A stretch of 64,000 nt of DNA from Flavobacteriales bacterium. GTDB lineage: Bacteria > Bacteroidota > Bacteroidia > UBA10329. How positions within the stretch are numbered: the stretch's first letter is position 1; the number at the start of each line of letters is the position of its first letter. A model generated the notes under the pieces. The model did not search any database. It was not told the DNA's origin and saw only the letters and a list, made by a program, of their open reading frames with translations. The stretch lies in the NCBI GenBank assembly GCA_020635535.1, contig JACJZP010000007.1:69208-133207 (forward strand), written 5' to 3'. Made by a program: the position numbers and the translations under genes. Shown piece after piece: positions 34,695 through 43,652 of the stretch.

Positions 34695-35945
34695 CTATTC
34701 CTTAAAGGGTGTGCGCTGAACCCACTCCTTTGGACGTATGTTCTGAATGAACCGCTTTACAATAGAGTTGGTGATCGGGTTAAGGTGCTTAATGAGCAAA
34801 TGATGGTTCACTGGTTCTGCCCCCATGGTGCTCTTTATCTCCATGGCCGTTCTGGCAAGGTCAATACTCTTGGCACCATCCTGAATGGCATCGTCCAACA
34901 GGTTGTAGAGCATGTTCTGGTAAAGGGCAAATTCATGATTGTAATCGTAATTGATACCCACAAAACTGGCATAGTTGTGTCCTAAACCTTTGATGTAAGA
35001 ATAGAACCCGATCAGCTCGTTATCCTTGAAATAACCTTTTACCACAAAGCGGTCTTCCAATGCGGCCTTCAGGTCTATGAAATACCTCGGGTGGATACTC
35101 ACCATATGAAAGTCTGCCCCTGCCTCCACATTCTTGAACAACTTCATAATGGTATCGTTCATCTGCTGAATCTCATCCACGTTCAACTCGCGCAGTTCAA
35201 GATGACACGCTTGCTTAATGGCCTTCTTGGCCCTAACGCGATACTTGGAACTGAAATCGTTCAACACACTGACAAAATCGGTCCATTCTTCTCTGATAGT
35301 GGAAGTCATGTTGGGTTGAACTGCAAACGGTGTCAGGTCCTTGTCAAGCAGTTGCAACTCATCGCGAAGCGGCTCATTGATGTCTTTGATGAGAATACAG
35401 CGTATCTTCTTACCTGAGCGGTTGGAGTCTACGATCTTCCTCCAAGCCGTGTCAACTATCAGCGCCTGTTCTTGCTTGGATAAACTTGCCGTGAAAAAAG
35501 CTCCATGTTCTCCAGACTGCAACAGGTTTCCCTGAATGAGCAATCGGGCCTTAATGCTTTCCAAACTGGAAGCAATAACCCCTTTTGCCTTATTGAAGAA
35601 TGAGTTGGTGTCTCCTACCTTTTCGGTGTCCACATTCTTGTCCACATTGGTAATGTGCACATCGGTTTCCTGGTAGTAAAGAATGGCAATGGGTTCTTCT
35701 GCACGGTAGGCTACCACGTAATGAAAACACATTCCCTTGTACGGGTGCTGCTCCAAGGCGGCCAGATAAGGCGCTGATAGCAGATAATTGCCACTTTCGT
35801 GTACCATCTTGCTCCAATGTGCCGCAGGAACATCAAATGCCGATGTGAAATGCGCCAGCGAAATATCTGACGCCACACTACCCTCTTCGCATTGCTTGCG
35901 CAATCCTCCAATTCGCTCTCGAATAAAGTCTAATGAAATGGACAA
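34695..35945 (-). CDS. GNAT-like acyltransferase family protein
   Basis: The 416-aa protein has a C-terminal acyltransferase-like half: KYRVRAKKAIKQA, VEAGADFHMV, VKGYFKDNELIGFYSYIK, HNYASFVGINYDYN and a helical tail (LYNLLDDAIQDGAKSIDLA) resemble GNAT/FemAB-type peptide acyltransferases. The N-terminal half is less conserved. The only start near the beginning is TTG at 35945; the first ATG is far inside. That TTG sits 2 bp from the left arm of an inverted repeat, so the original 5' end may have been altered. Function unknown beyond the family. Confidence 0.7.
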   Translation of the reverse strand: MSISLDFIRERIGGLRKQCEEGSVASDISLAHFTSAFDVPAAHWSKMVHESGNYLLSAPYLAALEQHPYKGMCFHYVVAYRAEEPIAILYYQETDVHITNVDKNVDTEKVGDTNSFFNKAKGVIASSLESIKARLLIQGNLLQSGEHGAFFTASLSKQEQALIVDTAWRKIVDSNRSGKKIRCILIKDINEPLRDELQLLDKDLTPFAVQPNMTSTIREEWTDFVSVLNDFSSKYRVRAKKAIKQACHLELRELNVDEIQQMNDTIMKLFKNVEAGADFHMVSIHPRYFIDLKAALEDRFVVKGYFKDNELIGFYSYIKGLGHNYASFVGINYDYNHEFALYQNMLYNLLDDAIQDGAKSIDLARTAMEIKSTMGAEPVNHHLLIKHLNPITNSIVKRFIQNIRPKEWVQRTPFKE

Positions 35946-35947
35946 AC

Positions 35948-36132
35948 CAATTATGAATTAAGAATGCACAATTATCAATAACAGCTGACCTGACAAACCA
36001 AAGATAGACTTAAGCTGTGGGTGCGCTAATAATCGGTTAGAAATAAAGTGATCATGCCAACCAATGTGTTTCTCCGAGCCATCGTTCAATAACTGATTCA
36101 ATGGTCTATTGTTCATTCTTAATTCATAATTG
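35948..36132. repeat. 25-bp inverted repeat flanking a 135-bp intergenic core
   Basis: The left arm (35948-35972) and right arm (36108-36132) are inverted copies matching at 24 of 25 positions; 19 bp of the match are perfect (35948-35966 with 36114-36132). The arms are AT-rich (CAATTATGAATTAAGAATG core). The 135-bp core holds no gene. The element fills nearly the whole space between two divergently transcribed genes, and no transposase is nearby. It may be a MITE-like or palindromic intergenic repeat. Confidence 0.75.
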
Positions 36133-36149
36133 TTCATTGCTAATTGTTG

Positions 36150-37013
36150 ATGGGTATTTTTGAAACCGTGAGAGCAACCCTGTTACTATTCATTCTTTCA
36201 ATCTCAACCCTTGCGGCCTGGGCGCAGGATGAAGATTACTATGCTCCTGAAAAAACGCGCAAACCGATGAGCCAGACCGACCTCAACGACTTACACCGTT
36301 GGGGACCGAAAATGGGAATTGAGGCGTGGGGCTCCGTTGGTTACTCACACTTTTACACACCATCAACCATACAGGGCGGATTCAAACAAGCAGTTGGCGG
36401 GCTTGGCTACGATGTTGGAATTGGCCCGCGGATGCGCATCTACCACAAGTTGGCCATTGCTTTCGGATTTCAGTTCTCAGGAAGAGGATACAGCACGCAA
36501 CTACAGGCCTATGCTGAAGTTGACACTGGCACAGCTCCCAATAATGGGGCAGCAGGGCTTGATGTAGACGTAAGCGAGAAAATGAACATGCAGTATCTGG
36601 GCTTTTACATCAAACCTGTTATTGAATTGAGCCGGAAATTCCATCTGGCAATTCTCTTCCATCCAAGCTGGGAACTCGTTAACAGGCGTAAAGGATATTC
36701 CACACAGACCATTGTTGGAGGCCCTTCGAACCTCATCGGTTCTACCGGAACAATCCAAAACGAATCTTCATTTGAGCTTGAACCCAAGCAATTTGAACTG
36801 GGTTTGGAATTCGCTTATAAATGGATGATCGCCCCTCAGCTTATTCTGAAACCACACTTCGGAATCAACTTTGCCACTTCTGCCATATTCCATACTGGTG
36901 CAGAACTACCAACACCCTTTGGTGGTTGGGAGCAGAACCCGAGCTTCATGACCCTCCGGTTCGGTGCCATCTTTGAAACAGGGCTTTGGTTAGACAAACC
37001 AAAAACACCCTGA
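36150..37013 (+). CDS. Exported outer-membrane beta-barrel-like protein
   Basis: A signal peptide ends AAWAQD at about residue 26. The rest consists of alternating beta-strands typical of 8-12-strand outer-membrane barrels: GIEAWGSVGYSHF, GIGPRMRIYHKLAIAF, LGLEFAYKWMIAPQLI and an aromatic C-terminal strand (TLRFGAIFETGLWL). No family can be named. The frame also allows TTG starts at 36144 and 36147, but the ATG at 36150 is the first in-frame ATG. It lies just beyond the right arm of the inverted repeat. Confidence 0.75.
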   Translation: MGIFETVRATLLLFILSISTLAAWAQDEDYYAPEKTRKPMSQTDLNDLHRWGPKMGIEAWGSVGYSHFYTPSTIQGGFKQAVGGLGYDVGIGPRMRIYHKLAIAFGFQFSGRGYSTQLQAYAEVDTGTAPNNGAAGLDVDVSEKMNMQYLGFYIKPVIELSRKFHLAILFHPSWELVNRRKGYSTQTIVGGPSNLIGSTGTIQNESSFELEPKQFELGLEFAYKWMIAPQLILKPHFGINFATSAIFHTGAELPTPFGGWEQNPSFMTLRFGAIFETGLWLDKPKTP

Positions 37014-37034
37014 TCCGAGAATAAGGAGGGAAGT

Positions 37035-37721
37035 CTATTTTGGCACGTTGAGTTCCATTCGGTCTTCCATATCCTGCACCACTGCCTTTCGGAAACTGAC
37101 ATCTGGCATCTGCCGCATCTGCTCAATGTAGTCTGCTATATCCACCTTTTCAGACTGTAACCGAATATGCTTGAACAGTTTAGGCAATCCCTGCCCTGGC
37201 ACCTGCACATGATGTAGACCACCGCTGTACACGATCACCATTTTACCAGTCTGAAGCATCTCCAGAATATCTGCCACCCCACCTCTTACCGACATTGGAT
37301 TACCGTGTTTGTCCAAACCATCTGCCCGTTTCATACGTCCCTCTGGGGCAATGATCACTACGGATTCTGGCTCAATGGCATTCAGAAAATTGTCCCATGT
37401 CTCATCCCGCTCACGCGATATGGGCACCATCTTAGGGGCAATGTATTTAAGGAACTTGCCGGCAATGGGCCTATCCATGGTAACATCTGCACCAGGAGCA
37501 ATAATGCGCCCCGCAATGCGCCAAAGCATGCGCCATGGAGCGGCACCCAACAACAAAGGTTCAAATAGGCTGGTGTGGTTAAGCAAAACCAAAAGGCGCA
37601 TGCCTTTCCATGGGTCTTCTTCATGGTTGTGCAGCCAAGTGTTCTCCACCTTGTAAAACGTAATGGCAAACAGCTTGATGCTGGCAAGCGCAATAAAGTT
37701 GGCCAACCGTTGTAGAGACAT
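37035..37721 (-). CDS. PlsC-like 1-acylglycerol-3-phosphate acyltransferase family protein
   Basis: This membrane-associated acyltransferase has block I LLNHTSLFEPLLLGA and block III APEGRMKRADG. In block I the usual H-x4-D pair reads His49-x4-Glu54, a conservative change in the catalytic dyad. PlsC-type enzymes acylate lysophosphatidic acid or related lipids. Glu may support catalysis, but activity is not certain. It lies 35 bp downstream of a large lipoprotein gene on the same strand. Length 228 aa. Confidence 0.8.
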   Translation of the reverse strand: MSLQRLANFIALASIKLFAITFYKVENTWLHNHEEDPWKGMRLLVLLNHTSLFEPLLLGAAPWRMLWRIAGRIIAPGADVTMDRPIAGKFLKYIAPKMVPISRERDETWDNFLNAIEPESVVIIAPEGRMKRADGLDKHGNPMSVRGGVADILEMLQTGKMVIVYSGGLHHVQVPGQGLPKLFKHIRLQSEKVDIADYIEQMRQMPDVSFRKAVVQDMEDRMELNVPK

Positions 37722-37756
37722 TGCAGCAATGTAGTATTTCCCGAAAGATTTTCTCT

Positions 37757-39361
37757 CTACTGTGCGAACATCCTCACCCGTTTCCAGCTATCCGTTCTTC
37801 GATCTGTGGGTTGTCCGTTTGCCTGAGTAATTACCCATTTACCTTTAGGTGCACGCACATCGTAAACAATAGAAACGCTGCCGTTCTTGAAACTACCGGC
37901 TGTCGGGTCAGGATTCTCAGCTGTCAATTGCTGCAAGTTGACATCTCCTTCGGGAAGATAAATGAGTCCGAAGTCTGGATCTGAATACGTAACAACCGTT
38001 ACATCATTATTGGGTTGGAAGAGTTTCCAATTTCCCAACGAGTCTGTGGCTTCGTACCGACTGGGAACCTGCACTGCACTACGCGCCACTGCAAACCGAT
38101 GGTGCACTCCGGTATTGTTCCACTTTTGCCATTTGCCAGATCCATTGATGTGAAAGCAATCGTTCAGGTCAACGGCATCATCATCCAGCATCAATACTAT
38201 TGGCCGAGCCACAATCTGTGAAGCCTCTCCCCGCTGAAAACCTCCGGCCGAAAGCAGAAAACCATTGCCGCGACTATGAATTTCGGGGCTACTACCCTTA
38301 CCATGACCAATAAGCAGCAAACGTTCAGAGTTATCCACTTCCCACACATCCATTGGCGGGCGGTAATCATAGATTACTGCCGACATTGCCTGATGATGAT
38401 TGTGCGCTATGTCTTTTGGCTCGAAGGAACCTTGGTTCTTTTCCAGCCACCATGCTTTCATCATGCTGGTAGAGGCATTATCGGTTAGCGATGTACTCTT
38501 GAAACGCTCCATTCTTCTTCTGAAAGGTGCACTCTTTCTGAAATGGGAACTGGTCTGCATATACTCCCATGCCCAATCATCCAGCACTTCCTGGGTTTTC
38601 TTCTTTATGGCTTCAGAATCAGCATACGAATACAGAATAAGCAATGCGCTGATGGTGTACCCTTCGTATGGTTTTGAATTGAACTCGTATTGCCCCGTGG
38701 TGTGAAGTTCTTCAAGATTGTCGATTAGGAATTGCTCCAATCCGTTGGTAGCGTTGTTGTATTTGGCATCGGTTTCTGCATGCGCCCACATCCATTGGTT
38801 TTTAAGGTATTGCGATATGTTGGTCATGAGAATATGGTTCTCCGTATCCTTCATGATCTTCATGGTTCGCGGTGTTTTCTTGTGCGGTCTTCCTCCTTCT
38901 TCTACCAAAAGCACATGCGCCAAATGCTCTTCGGTTCGGTTCCAAAGAATTGTTGAATCTTCTGCAAACCGATGCAGAATGGAAGCCAATATCACCGTGG
39001 TGAAGTCATAATCGCCTTTAGGGTTAAGGGCACCGCTGGTGCCGCTGTTTCCCCAAGGCACAGATTCCAGCAGATAGTTGTTTACAAAATCAATGTCTCG
39101 GCCTGCAACCAGCTTGGCGATCAACAACCGCTCTGGGCCGCGCTGGTCTTTCTTCTGCGGTCTTACCACATCTTTTGAGGCAAACTCCAAAACCAACGGG
39201 TGGGTTTGTAACGCTTCATCCGAAACACGCTCGGGTCGGTTACCATGGGCGGGGTAATTGGTCTTCTCTATCTTCTTGAAGCTGTTCTGCCAACTATTAC
39301 CGAAATAATAGGCACAGGAATTAAGAAACAGGAGACCAGAAAGGGCCAGTGCAATTCGCAT
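37757..39361 (-). CDS. Large lipoprotein of unknown function, possibly (alpha/alpha)-barrel
   Basis: The start MRIALALSGLLFLNSC is a lipoprotein signal with lipobox LNSC. The following ~500 residues are mostly alpha-helical in the middle (LLILYSYADSEAIKKKTQEVL) and turn beta-rich at the end (RYEATDSLGNWKLFQ). This resembles polysaccharide lyases built from an alpha/alpha toroid plus beta-sandwich, but no lyase motif was found, so this is only a fold guess. A TAGCTTTG box lies four bases before the ATG. A PlsC-like gene follows and may be in the same operon. Confidence 0.7.
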   Translation of the reverse strand: MRIALALSGLLFLNSCAYYFGNSWQNSFKKIEKTNYPAHGNRPERVSDEALQTHPLVLEFASKDVVRPQKKDQRGPERLLIAKLVAGRDIDFVNNYLLESVPWGNSGTSGALNPKGDYDFTTVILASILHRFAEDSTILWNRTEEHLAHVLLVEEGGRPHKKTPRTMKIMKDTENHILMTNISQYLKNQWMWAHAETDAKYNNATNGLEQFLIDNLEELHTTGQYEFNSKPYEGYTISALLILYSYADSEAIKKKTQEVLDDWAWEYMQTSSHFRKSAPFRRRMERFKSTSLTDNASTSMMKAWWLEKNQGSFEPKDIAHNHHQAMSAVIYDYRPPMDVWEVDNSERLLLIGHGKGSSPEIHSRGNGFLLSAGGFQRGEASQIVARPIVLMLDDDAVDLNDCFHINGSGKWQKWNNTGVHHRFAVARSAVQVPSRYEATDSLGNWKLFQPNNDVTVVTYSDPDFGLIYLPEGDVNLQQLTAENPDPTAGSFKNGSVSIVYDVRAPKGKWVITQANGQPTDRRTDSWKRVRMFAQ

Positions 39362-39365
39362 AACG

Positions 39366-39373
39366 CAAAGCTA
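39366..39373 (-). promoter_or_regulatory. TAnnTTTG -7 box, 4 nt before start codon of the large lipoprotein gene
   Basis: TAGCTTTG on the minus strand, then four bases, then the ATG at 39361. Confidence 0.65.
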
Positions 39374-39446
39374 GCACTCCGATCAAGACCTACAGGTTTC
39401 GGAAACCTAGCAGGTCTCGTAACAGATATTTACTTTGGCCTGCTGA

Positions 39447-41678
39447 ATGGCAAATCGGTTAGAGAATAATTCACTGCAATTGGGAACCATGCCCGTGTTC
39501 CTCACTTCCATTGCCACTATTCTGGGTGCCATTCTTTTCTTGCGTTTTGGATATGCGGTGGCAAACATCAGCCTGTTGGGAACCTTTGCGTTGGTCATCA
39601 TTGCCAATATGGTTACCGTGCCAACGGCTTTAGCCGTTTCAGAAATTGCAACCAATCAGAAGGTAGAAGGTGGCGGCCTTTACCATATCATTTCCAGATC
39701 GTTCGGGTTGAACATTGGTGCTGCCATTGGAATTGCATTGTATCTGAGTCAGGCCATCAGCGTTTCGTTTTACGTGGTAGCTTTCACAGAAGCTTTTATG
39801 CCGATCATCAATGAGTGGGCAGAAATGCTTGGATATCGTATCCTTTACAATCAGGCCATCAGCATACCCACTGTGCTTCTCATAATCGGGTTAATGCTCT
39901 ACAAAGGTGCCGACATGGGCATTAAACTGCTCTACCTTGTCATAGCACTGCTTACAGCATCATTGGCCTTGTTTTTCTTCGGATCAACCGGCTATGAAGC
40001 GGACTTCAGTACACTTACAGATCACATTGCTGATCCTGATGATTTCTTTCAGGTTTTTGCCATCTGCTTTCCGGCTTTTACAGGAATTGCTGCTGGAATT
40101 GGCCTTTCTGGCGACTTGAAAGATCCGAAGGTTGCCATACCACGGGGCACTATTGTAGCAACACTTACAGGAGGCGTCATTTACATGCTGGTGGCCTACA
40201 AATTGTTCCTTTCGGTTTCTCCAGATGAACTGGGAACGAACATGATGGTCATGGAGAAGATCGCGCTCTGGGGGCCCATCATTCCAATAGGTCTGGCGGC
40301 CAGTACTATATCTTCTGCCATAGGGTCAGTGATCATTGCCCCACGTACATTGCAGGCAATCGGCAACGACCGCATATTTCCTTCTGATGCATTGAACAAA
40401 TGGCTCTCTAAAGGAACAGCCAAAGGCAACGAACCAATCAATGGTTCACTCATAACCGGAGCCATCTCGTTGCTTTTCGTGGCCATTGGCTCGGTTGATT
40501 TTGTTGCAGAGATTATTACCATGTTCTTCATGGTAACCTATGGCGCCATCTGTCTCATTTCATTCTTGGAACACTTCGCAGCCGACCCTGCTTATAGACC
40601 AACTTTCCGTTCGCGCTGGTACATTTCTTTACTTGGAGCCGTACTGAGTGTTTGGCTCATGTTCAAGATCAACACGGTTTACGCCATTGCATCGCTCAGC
40701 ATTATGCTGCTCATATATTTCAGCGTAACGTATTTCAGTTCGCAGCAGAAACAGATGGCCAAGGTCTTTCAGGGTGTCATTTTCCAGCTAAGCCGTAGAC
40801 TGCAAGTGTTCCTTCAGAAAGCAGATACAGGAGAAGAGACCGAACACTGGCGGCCGAGTGTGGTGTGCGTTACAAGCCATTCTTTTGAGCGGTTTGCCGC
40901 GTTCGATATGCTGAAATGGATATCGTACAAATATGGTTTTGGAACATTCATTCATCTTATTGAAGGCTATCTGTCCAAAAAGACCAACGCACAGGCAAAA
41001 GTTGCGCTTACAAGACTCATCAAAATGGCAGAGAGCTCGCACAGCAACGTTTATCTCGATACGCTGATCAGCCCATCTGCCACTTCAGCCATTGCGCAGG
41101 TCATTCAGCTGCCAGGCATTTCGGGCAAAGACAATAACATGTTGATGTTCGAATTTGCCCGAAGTCATCCAGAAGACCTCGAGCAGATCGTAGAGAACTA
41201 TTCACTGATCCGCTCAGTGAATTTTGATACTGTGATTCTTGGAAGTACAGAAAAAGGATTTGGTTATCACAACCAGATGCACATTTGGATTACCCCTACC
41301 GATTATGAGAATGCCAACCTGATGATTCTGCTGGGTTACATCATTCTTGGCCACCCAGAATGGGAAGAATGCGAGATAAGTATCAACGCCATTGTTCGTA
41401 AAGACCAGATGAATGAGCAGAAGAACTATCTGCTTGATCTGACCACCAGTGGACGACTTCCTATCTCATCAAAGAACATCAACATCATCATACAGGAGGA
41501 GAATCGCAGCATTAGAGAGATCATTTGTGAGCGCTCAGCACAAGCTGATCTTACATTGATCGGTTTCCGTAGCGAATCTGTGAAACGCAAAGGGGCTGAG
41601 GTGTTCTTCGGTTATGAAGGGCTGGGCAATATCCTATTTGTAAATGCGGTGAGCGAGAAAGAGATCAATATGCTCTGA
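39447..41678 (+). CDS. APC-superfamily transporter with SLC12 (cation-chloride cotransporter)-like C-terminal domain
   Basis: The first ~430 residues form about 12 transmembrane helices beginning TSIATILGAILFLRFGYAV, the APC/SLC12 entry helix with its broken Gly-rich segment, and continuing SEIATNQKVEGGGLY. The last ~290 residues are a soluble cytoplasmic domain with RPSVVCVTSHSFERFAAFD and FDTVILGSTEKGFGYHN. In layout and sequence feel this resembles the C-terminal domain of Na-K-Cl and K-Cl cotransporters, rather than simple amino acid permeases, which lack it. It may move ions with chloride or amino acids; the substrate is open. Confidence 0.8.
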   Translation: MANRLENNSLQLGTMPVFLTSIATILGAILFLRFGYAVANISLLGTFALVIIANMVTVPTALAVSEIATNQKVEGGGLYHIISRSFGLNIGAAIGIALYLSQAISVSFYVVAFTEAFMPIINEWAEMLGYRILYNQAISIPTVLLIIGLMLYKGADMGIKLLYLVIALLTASLALFFFGSTGYEADFSTLTDHIADPDDFFQVFAICFPAFTGIAAGIGLSGDLKDPKVAIPRGTIVATLTGGVIYMLVAYKLFLSVSPDELGTNMMVMEKIALWGPIIPIGLAASTISSAIGSVIIAPRTLQAIGNDRIFPSDALNKWLSKGTAKGNEPINGSLITGAISLLFVAIGSVDFVAEIITMFFMVTYGAICLISFLEHFAADPAYRPTFRSRWYISLLGAVLSVWLMFKINTVYAIASLSIMLLIYFSVTYFSSQQKQMAKVFQGVIFQLSRRLQVFLQKADTGEETEHWRPSVVCVTSHSFERFAAFDMLKWISYKYGFGTFIHLIEGYLSKKTNAQAKVALTRLIKMAESSHSNVYLDTLISPSATSAIAQVIQLPGISGKDNNMLMFEFARSHPEDLEQIVENYSLIRSVNFDTVILGSTEKGFGYHNQMHIWITPTDYENANLMILLGYIILGHPEWEECEISINAIVRKDQMNEQKNYLLDLTTSGRLPISSKNINIIIQEENRSIREIICERSAQADLTLIGFRSESVKRKGAEVFFGYEGLGNILFVNAVSEKEINML

Positions 41679-41812
41679 CAGATCTCTCATTGGCATCCGT
41701 TTATTCTGATTTTCAACCATTTACATTTTGAGGTGTAACTTCGTCATTTAGTATCTGGAGAGCAGATCTTAAGATGAGAACCAAATCAAAGAAATTTCGT
41801 TGAACCCATCCG

Positions 41813-42397
41813 ATGTTCTCCCTAAGCTCCAATAGCAAGAAGAACCTGAGCGACAATGAGCTGATCGAACGATACCGGTATTCGTACGATAATGCCTATA
41901 TCGGGGAACTCTACCAGCGCTATTCGCACATGCTTTTCGGGGTTTGCCTTAAGTACCTGAAAGACGAAGAACAGGCCAAGGACATGGTTATGGAGGTCTT
42001 TGAAAAGGTACTTAACGACCTCAAGCGGCATCAGGTTGAGAATTTCCGTACTTGGGTTTACAGTGTGGCAAAAAACCAATGCCTGATGCTTCTTCGTAAA
42101 GAAAAACGGATAGATGCCAGGCATGAGGAATACGTACATGTGTCTGCTCAGATCATGGAATTGGACCTACCCGAACATCTTAACGGAGAAAATCAGGAAG
42201 AGACGGATAGGAAATTGATGCAGGCGGTTGACAATCTTAAGCAGGATCAGCAACAATGCATCAAACTCTTCTATTTCGAAAAGAGATCTTACGAAGAAAT
42301 TGAGGCTCAGACCGGTTTCACTTACAAGCAGGTGAAAAGCCATCTACAGAATGGAAAACGCAACTTAAAGATCCAACTCAGCAAACAAAATGAGTGA
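41813..42397 (+). CDS. ECF-type RNA polymerase sigma factor
   Basis: This 194-aa protein has sigma region 2 (ELYQRYSHMLFGVCLKYL, then EEQAKDMVMEVFEKVL and FRTWVYSVAKNQ) and region 4 (QQCIKLFYFEKRSYEEIEA, then FTYKQVKSHLQNGKRNLK, a helix-turn-helix). Region 3 is absent, as in extracytoplasmic-function sigma factors. The stop overlaps the following anti-sigma/TonB-like gene by 8 bp, which couples the two. It should direct a regulon responding to an envelope signal. A 133-bp spacer precedes it; a promoter there could not be fixed with confidence. Confidence 0.92.
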   Translation: MFSLSSNSKKNLSDNELIERYRYSYDNAYIGELYQRYSHMLFGVCLKYLKDEEQAKDMVMEVFEKVLNDLKRHQVENFRTWVYSVAKNQCLMLLRKEKRIDARHEEYVHVSAQIMELDLPEHLNGENQEETDRKLMQAVDNLKQDQQQCIKLFYFEKRSYEEIEAQTGFTYKQVKSHLQNGKRNLKIQLSKQNE

Positions 42398-43652
42398 GAA
42401 GGTTTACATACATGACAGCCATGGCAGCCAGATTCCGCTTTTAGACGAATTCGGGAATCTGAGCATGCAGGTCATTATGCTCTATTCTGAAGATAAGTTG
42501 ACAACTGCAGACCGAAAGGTGGTAGACGAGTTTGCAGCAACAGACGAAATGAGTCGTGATGCGTTGGATGGTTTTACCATGTCGGCTGCCAATGCGTCTC
42601 GTACGCGACATGCGGTAAATGACTTGAATACAAAGATCCAAGAACGAAGTGGTGCAAAGGCCGCTTCTCCCCTCATGCCTAAAGATGAGAGCAGTTTTGA
42701 CTATCGTAAGCTGGCTGCTGCTGTAGCATTACTTGTGGTGATCGGGGGTGCAACCTTCCTACTTTCTCAGTTATGGAACAAGAATGAACTTGCAGACAAT
42801 TCCGCTGGCCAAGTAGAACAGGAAACTCCGAAACCTATGGTTTCTACCAATACTGAGACGCTGAGCGAACTCACCGATTCAATTTTTGATGAAGCGCCTG
42901 CACAGGATAAAACATTAGTAGTTGAGGAGGCCAAACCGAAAAAAACGCCAACGGAAGCTGATACTAAGCCATTTGAGGAGCCGAACAAGGCGATGCTCAA
43001 GGAGAAAAAAGCCGAGATGGTCGGAAATGTCAATACCTCGCCTCAAGTTGAGGAAAAGGCCATGGCCATGATGGATGATCTGGTTAGCGATACTGAGCGT
43101 TCTGATGAGGTAATTGCTGCTGTTAAAGATGATGCTAAGGATCTTGCCACTACGGGTGTTGAAAAAGGCCTGGCAGGAAACGGAAACATCCGATCAGAAA
43201 CTGCAGAGGAAGAGTCCGCTTTACAGAAGGCAACTGCGGAAACAGAACGTAAGAGGGAAGAACAGCCGGCAACAGCTATTTCGCAACAAGCACAAATGCC
43301 AACAAGAGGTCAAGCTGCTGCCTACGATGCAGATCGGTCTGCTCCTGAGCGAGGATCTACAGATGTAGCCCGTTATCCTGGTGGCGACATCAAAATGTAC
43401 AAGTTCATTGAGCAGAGAAAGAACTATCCGGAAGCACTCAGACAACAGGGAATTGGCGGAAACGTTACCATTTCTTTTGAAGTTGACCCAGATGGTCGTG
43501 TTACCAATGCTAAGGTTAAAAAGGGAGTTAACGGAATACTGGATGAAGATGCGCTTCGAGTGGTCCGTTCAATGCCCTCATGGACACCGGCCAAAGAGAA
43601 TGGAAATCCAATCCCTTCATCCCGCTCGGTGGTTATCAAATATGGAGATTGA
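42390..43652 (+). CDS. Anti-sigma-like membrane protein fused to a TonB C-terminal domain
   Basis: The cytoplasmic N-terminus (about residues 1-105) contains MLYSEDKLTTADRKVVDEF and DEMSRDALDGF, matching the anti-sigma-like helix found at the start of many Bacteroidetes envelope regulators. One transmembrane helix follows (KLAAAVALLVVIGGATFLL, about 107-125), then a long acidic, Glu/Lys/Ala-rich periplasmic stretch. The last ~90 residues are a TonB-type domain (YPEALRQQGIGGNVTISF, then DGRVTNAKV and SMPSWTPAKENG). No zinc-finger motif is present. It probably holds the upstream ECF sigma factor and links its release, or its energy transduction, to an outer-membrane receptor. Confidence 0.85.
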   Translation: MSEKVYIHDSHGSQIPLLDEFGNLSMQVIMLYSEDKLTTADRKVVDEFAATDEMSRDALDGFTMSAANASRTRHAVNDLNTKIQERSGAKAASPLMPKDESSFDYRKLAAAVALLVVIGGATFLLSQLWNKNELADNSAGQVEQETPKPMVSTNTETLSELTDSIFDEAPAQDKTLVVEEAKPKKTPTEADTKPFEEPNKAMLKEKKAEMVGNVNTSPQVEEKAMAMMDDLVSDTERSDEVIAAVKDDAKDLATTGVEKGLAGNGNIRSETAEEESALQKATAETERKREEQPATAISQQAQMPTRGQAAAYDADRSAPERGSTDVARYPGGDIKMYKFIEQRKNYPEALRQQGIGGNVTISFEVDPDGRVTNAKVKKGVNGILDEDALRVVRSMPSWTPAKENGNPIPSSRSVVIKYGD

